Part shown: positions 4,311 through 7,031 of the stretch, in pieces | Layout: the number at the start of each line of letters is the position of its first letter | Numbering within the stretch: the stretch's first letter is position 1 | Source of the DNA: an uncultured Opitutia bacterium | GTDB taxonomy: Bacteria > Verrucomicrobiota > Verrucomicrobiia > Opitutales > UBA953 | DNA length: 7,031 bases | Assembly: GCA_903853185.1 (NCBI GenBank) | Contig: CAINSX010000119.1 | Span: 1 to 7,031 of the forward strand | Reading direction: 5' to 3' | Notes under the pieces: model-generated | Told to the model about the DNA's origin: nothing | Database searches by the model: none | The model's input: only the letters and a program-made list of their open reading frames with translations | Position numbers and translations under genes: made by a program

Positions 4311-7031
4311 TTATTTGTTAAGGACTTCGTCGAGGTTGAGGAGCTGGCTGCAGACCATCGTCCAGGCGGCCAGTTCGGACTTGGAGAGTTTCTCGTCGGA
4401 CTTCGAGTCGCCGACCTTCAGGAGGGCTTCGGCGTCGGCAGCGTGGGCGGTGTAGTGCTTGCGCAGTTGGGCGAGGCTGTCGCTGAGGATTGGCAGCTCG
4501 TTCGCCCTGAGCGGACGGCAGAGCAGGCGGGTGGCGGCGGCGTTGAGGCGAACGGTGTCGTCGCCTGGAGATTGCAACGTGTGCTGGGCCAGAATGCGGG
4601 CCGACTCGACGTACTGCGGGTCGTTGAGCGTCACGAGCGCCTGGAGCGGGGTGTTAGTGCGGTCGCGGCGGACGCAGCTCGCTTCACGCGAAGGGGCGTT
4701 GAAGATGTCGAGGCTGGCGGGTGGCGCCATGCGTTTCCAGAAGTTGTACACCGTGCGGCGGTAGAGGTTTTCGCCGGTATCCTGTTTGTACGACATGTTG
4801 TGCATGCCGACGATTTCCCAGATGTTCTCGGGCTGATACGGGTAGGTGCCCGGGCCGCCCATGCGGGGCGAGAGCGTGCCGCTCGCGGCGAGGGCGTAGT
4901 CGCGGATCATCTCGGCATCCATGCGGAAGCGTGGTCCGCGGCTGAGCAGGGCGTTGTCGCGGTCTTTCTCCAGCTTCTCCGGGGTGATGATCGCGGCCTG
5001 GCGGTAGGTGGCGCTGGTGAGCACCAGCTTGTAGAAGCGCTTCATATCCCAGCCGTTGGCACGGAAATCGACGGCGAGCCAGTCGAGTAATTCCGGGTGG
5101 GAGGGGGCGCTGCCCATGATGCCGAAGTCCTCGGTCGTCTTCACGAAGCCCGTGCCGAAGAGTTCCTGCCAGAGGCGGTTGACGGTCACGCGGGCCGTGA
5201 GGGGGTTGGCGTCGCTGACGAGCCACTGCGCGAGGCCGAGGCGGTTGCGCGGGGCGTCGGCGGGGAGTTTGCCGAGGGCGGCGGGGACTTCGGCTTCGAC
5301 CTGCGCGCCGACCTTGTCGTAGGCGCCTCGCATCAGGATATTGGCCATCGGTTTGCTATCCATCTTTTCTTCCTGGATGTGTGTGAGCGGGCTGCGGGCT
5401 TGGATGGCCATCCGCTCGCCGGTCAGCTTCGCAACGAGGTTTACCGCGACCTTCGAAGGCTCATGGCGGTTGTTGAGGTAGTGTTCGAGCAGGGCCTCCT
5501 TCTGCTTCGGGTTCGGCTTTCCGGCGAGCATCAGGCGCAAGGGCGCGAGCTTGGAGAGGGTGGTGACTTCGGTCGGGGCGAGGGCGCGGGCATAGAGGAA
5601 GACGTCCTGGATGTTGCCGAGGAACGGTTCGCTCTGGCTGCGCTGGCCGATGCGGGTCGGCGTCGCGGCCTTGGTGTCGGTCTTAAGTTTGTCGATCTCG
5701 GCGCGGCTTTCGGCGAGGACGCCGTCCACGTAGATCTTCACGCCGGCGGCCTTGCCGCTGCCGTCGTAGGTCATGGTCACGTGCTGCCACGTCGCGCGGG
5801 CGGGGTTCTTGGTGGTGACGACCTTGATGGCGTCATCGGGCCATTTACTGATGATGTAGACGCCGTAGTTCTTGGCAGTGTGGAAGAGGGTCCAGCCTTG
5901 GGCGCCCTTGGGGTCGTCCATGCGGCCGACGATCGTGCCGTTGCCTTCGAGCTTGTCGGGGCGGGCCCAAGCGCCGGCGCTGAAGGCTTGCTTGGTGCTG
6001 AAGTTACCGGCTTCGCCGATGACGAGGTGGGAGCCTTTCTTGAAGACGGGCGCTGGGCCGGACTTGCCGTCTTTCTTCCAGGTGACGGGTTCGCCGGCGG
6101 CGGTCGTACCGGCGGGGATGCCCGTTCCTTCGTTGAGGGCGAGGCGAGCGACGAGGTCCTTGGTCGGGATGTCGGCATCGAGGTCGGCCGGTTTGGCCGT
6201 CGCGATCCACTGTTCGAACAGCGGGCTGCCGAGCTTGCGGGCTTCGGCGACCTGCTTCTTGCCGGTTTCGATTTCGGCAGGGAGCGCGGTCCAGCGCGGC
6301 TTGTCGGCGTCGGTCGGGAGGTAGAGCACCGGCCCGCGTCCATCCTTCACGTTGCCGTCGAGGCCACCTTGCGTCGTGTTGCGAAAGAAGGCCGCCATGG
6401 AGTAGTAATCCTTCTGCGAGATCGGATCGAACTTATGGTCGTGGCACTGGCAGCAATTGGTGGTGAGGCCGAGGTAGACCCAGCCCATCGTCTGGACGCG
6501 GTCGGCGGCGTAGTTGGCGAGGTTCTCCTCGACGATCGTGCCGCCTTCGTTGGTGGTGATGTTGCAGCGCTGCAGGCCGGTCGCGATGAGCTGGTCTTCG
6601 GTGGGCTTGGGCAGGAGGTCGCCCGCGAGCTGTTCGACGGTGAACTGGTCGAAGGGCTGGTTGCGGTTGAAAGCCTTCACGACCCAGTCGCGGTAGGGCC
6701 ACATCTCGCGGTAGGCGTCGAAGTGCAGGCCGTGCGTGTCGGAGTAGCGGGCGGCGTCGAGCCAGTAGCGGGCGCGGTGTTCGCCGTAGGCCGGCTTCGC
6801 GAGGAGCTCATCGACGAGCGCGGAGAGCTGGGTGTCGGTCAGGCGGCTATCTGGCTTAGGGGCGTACTTGGCGAGAAGTTCGGGGGAGGGCGGCAGGCCG
6901 GCGAGGTCGAGGCTGATACGGCGGACGAGCGTGGCGGCGTCAGCTTCGGGCGCGGGCTTGAGGCCGGAGGCGGCGAGCTTGGCGGCGACGAAACGGTCGA
7001 TGGGGTTCTTGGACCAGGAGGCGTCGGCGAC
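4311..7031 (-). CDS. DUF1549 / LamG-like / DUF1553 protein (planctomycete-type 'PSCyt2-PSD1'), N-terminus beyond window
   Basis: The frame is open from the window edge to TAA at 4313-4311, giving 906 residues. The first ATG inside the window (6704-6702) is internal, because the 109 codons before it carry conserved DUF1549 sequence (NPIDRFVAAKLAASGLKPAP, RRISLDLAGLPPSPE, YGEHRARYWLDAARYSDTHG). Numbering from the window edge, DUF1549 covers about 5-220, with WPYRDWVVKAFN (111-122), FDQFTVEQLAGDLLP (127-141) and the haem-type CxxCH signature CCQCH (193-197) in TNCCQCHDHKFDPI. A LamG/concanavalin-like domain follows at about 290-495 (SAGAWARPDKLEGNGTIVGR, WQHVTMTYDGSG, VKIYVDGVL, FLGNIQDVFLYARAL). 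DUF1553 runs from about 594 to the end, with RLGLAQWLVSDANPLTARV, SHPELLDWLAVDF, RMDAEMIRDYALAASG, NTPLQALVTLNDPQYVESA and the usual ending WTMVCSQLLNLDEVL. These proteins often carry an N-terminal c-type cytochrome (PSCyt1) and signal peptide, which would lie outside the window. The biochemical role is unknown; it is probably exported and works with the adjacent DUF1501 protein. Confidence 0.95.
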   Translation of the reverse strand, partial: VADASWSKNPIDRFVAAKLAASGLKPAPEADAATLVRRISLDLAGLPPSPELLAKYAPKPDSRLTDTQLSALVDELLAKPAYGEHRARYWLDAARYSDTHGLHFDAYREMWPYRDWVVKAFNRNQPFDQFTVEQLAGDLLPKPTEDQLIATGLQRCNITTNEGGTIVEENLANYAADRVQTMGWVYLGLTTNCCQCHDHKFDPISQKDYYSMAAFFRNTTQGGLDGNVKDGRGPVLYLPTDADKPRWTALPAEIETGKKQVAEARKLGSPLFEQWIATAKPADLDADIPTKDLVARLALNEGTGIPAGTTAAGEPVTWKKDGKSGPAPVFKKGSHLVIGEAGNFSTKQAFSAGAWARPDKLEGNGTIVGRMDDPKGAQGWTLFHTAKNYGVYIISKWPDDAIKVVTTKNPARATWQHVTMTYDGSGKAAGVKIYVDGVLAESRAEIDKLKTDTKAATPTRIGQRSQSEPFLGNIQDVFLYARALAPTEVTTLSKLAPLRLMLAGKPNPKQKEALLEHYLNNRHEPSKVAVNLVAKLTGERMAIQARSPLTHIQEEKMDSKPMANILMRGAYDKVGAQVEAEVPAALGKLPADAPRNRLGLAQWLVSDANPLTARVTVNRLWQELFGTGFVKTTEDFGIMGSAPSHPELLDWLAVDFRANGWDMKRFYKLVLTSATYRQAAIITPEKLEKDRDNALLSRGPRFRMDAEMIRDYALAASGTLSPRMGGPGTYPYQPENIWEIVGMHNMSYKQDTGENLYRRTVYNFWKRMAPPASLDIFNAPSREASCVRRDRTNTPLQALVTLNDPQYVESARILAQHTLQSPGDDTVRLNAAATRLLCRPLRANELPILSDSLAQLRKHYTAHAADAEALLKVGDSKSDEKLSKSELAAWTMVCSQLLNLDEVLNK

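Noticed and set aside
4137..5090. 317-codon plus-strand open frame spanning two minus-strand genes
   Set aside because: It crosses the DUF1501/DUF1553 junction antisense to both conserved proteins, with no signal or motif of its own.
4311..6704. ATG at 6704-6702 as the start of the DUF1549 protein
   Set aside because: The same frame continues without a stop to the window edge, and those 109 codons encode conserved DUF1549 sequence, so this methionine is internal.

Overview
The window is a GC-rich stretch whose codon third positions are strongly G/C. All five supported genes lie on the minus strand, so transcription runs from right (7031) to left (1). The neighbouring DUF1549/DUF1553 and DUF1501 proteins are a hallmark of the Planctomycetota-Verrucomicrobiota group. 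I favour a Verrucomicrobiota (Opitutae-like) genome, but this is inferred from gene families and composition, not from a phylogenetic marker.

Layout in transcription order. (1) 7031-4311: a large DUF1549 / LamG-like / DUF1553 protein, open at the window edge, whose reading frame continues at least 109 codons upstream of the first internal ATG. (2) 4306-2861: a Tat-exported DUF1501 protein, 4 nt after the previous stop. (3) 2860-2739: an unusual intergenic segment with tandem stop codons, two opposed G-quadruplex motifs that form a 34-nt imperfect inverted repeat, and a strong intrinsic terminator. (4) 2738-1995: a small Sec-secreted concanavalin-type protein related to the DUF1080 / 3-keto-disaccharide hydrolase-like group. 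(5) 1991-210: a fusion of a BadF-type amino-sugar kinase and a MurQ N-acetylmuramic acid 6-phosphate etherase. (6) 203-1: the N-terminus of another Sec-secreted protein, cut by the window edge. Gaps within the two gene groups are only 3-6 nt, so the downstream three genes look like one operon and the upstream two like another, separated (perhaps conditionally) by the terminator element.

How they may work together. The fusion enzyme would be cytoplasmic and would convert MurNAc to MurNAc-6-P and then to GlcNAc-6-P plus D-lactate, the central step of bacterial cell-wall sugar catabolism or recycling. It sits between two secreted proteins and just downstream of an exported DUF1549/DUF1553-DUF1501 pair. 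This suggests a locus for using extracellular amino-sugar or lactyl-ether containing glycans, with binding or cleavage outside and kinase/etherase chemistry inside. That functional link is inference.

No tRNA, rRNA, CRISPR array, insertion sequence or plus-strand gene was found. The long plus-strand ORFs are antisense shadows.
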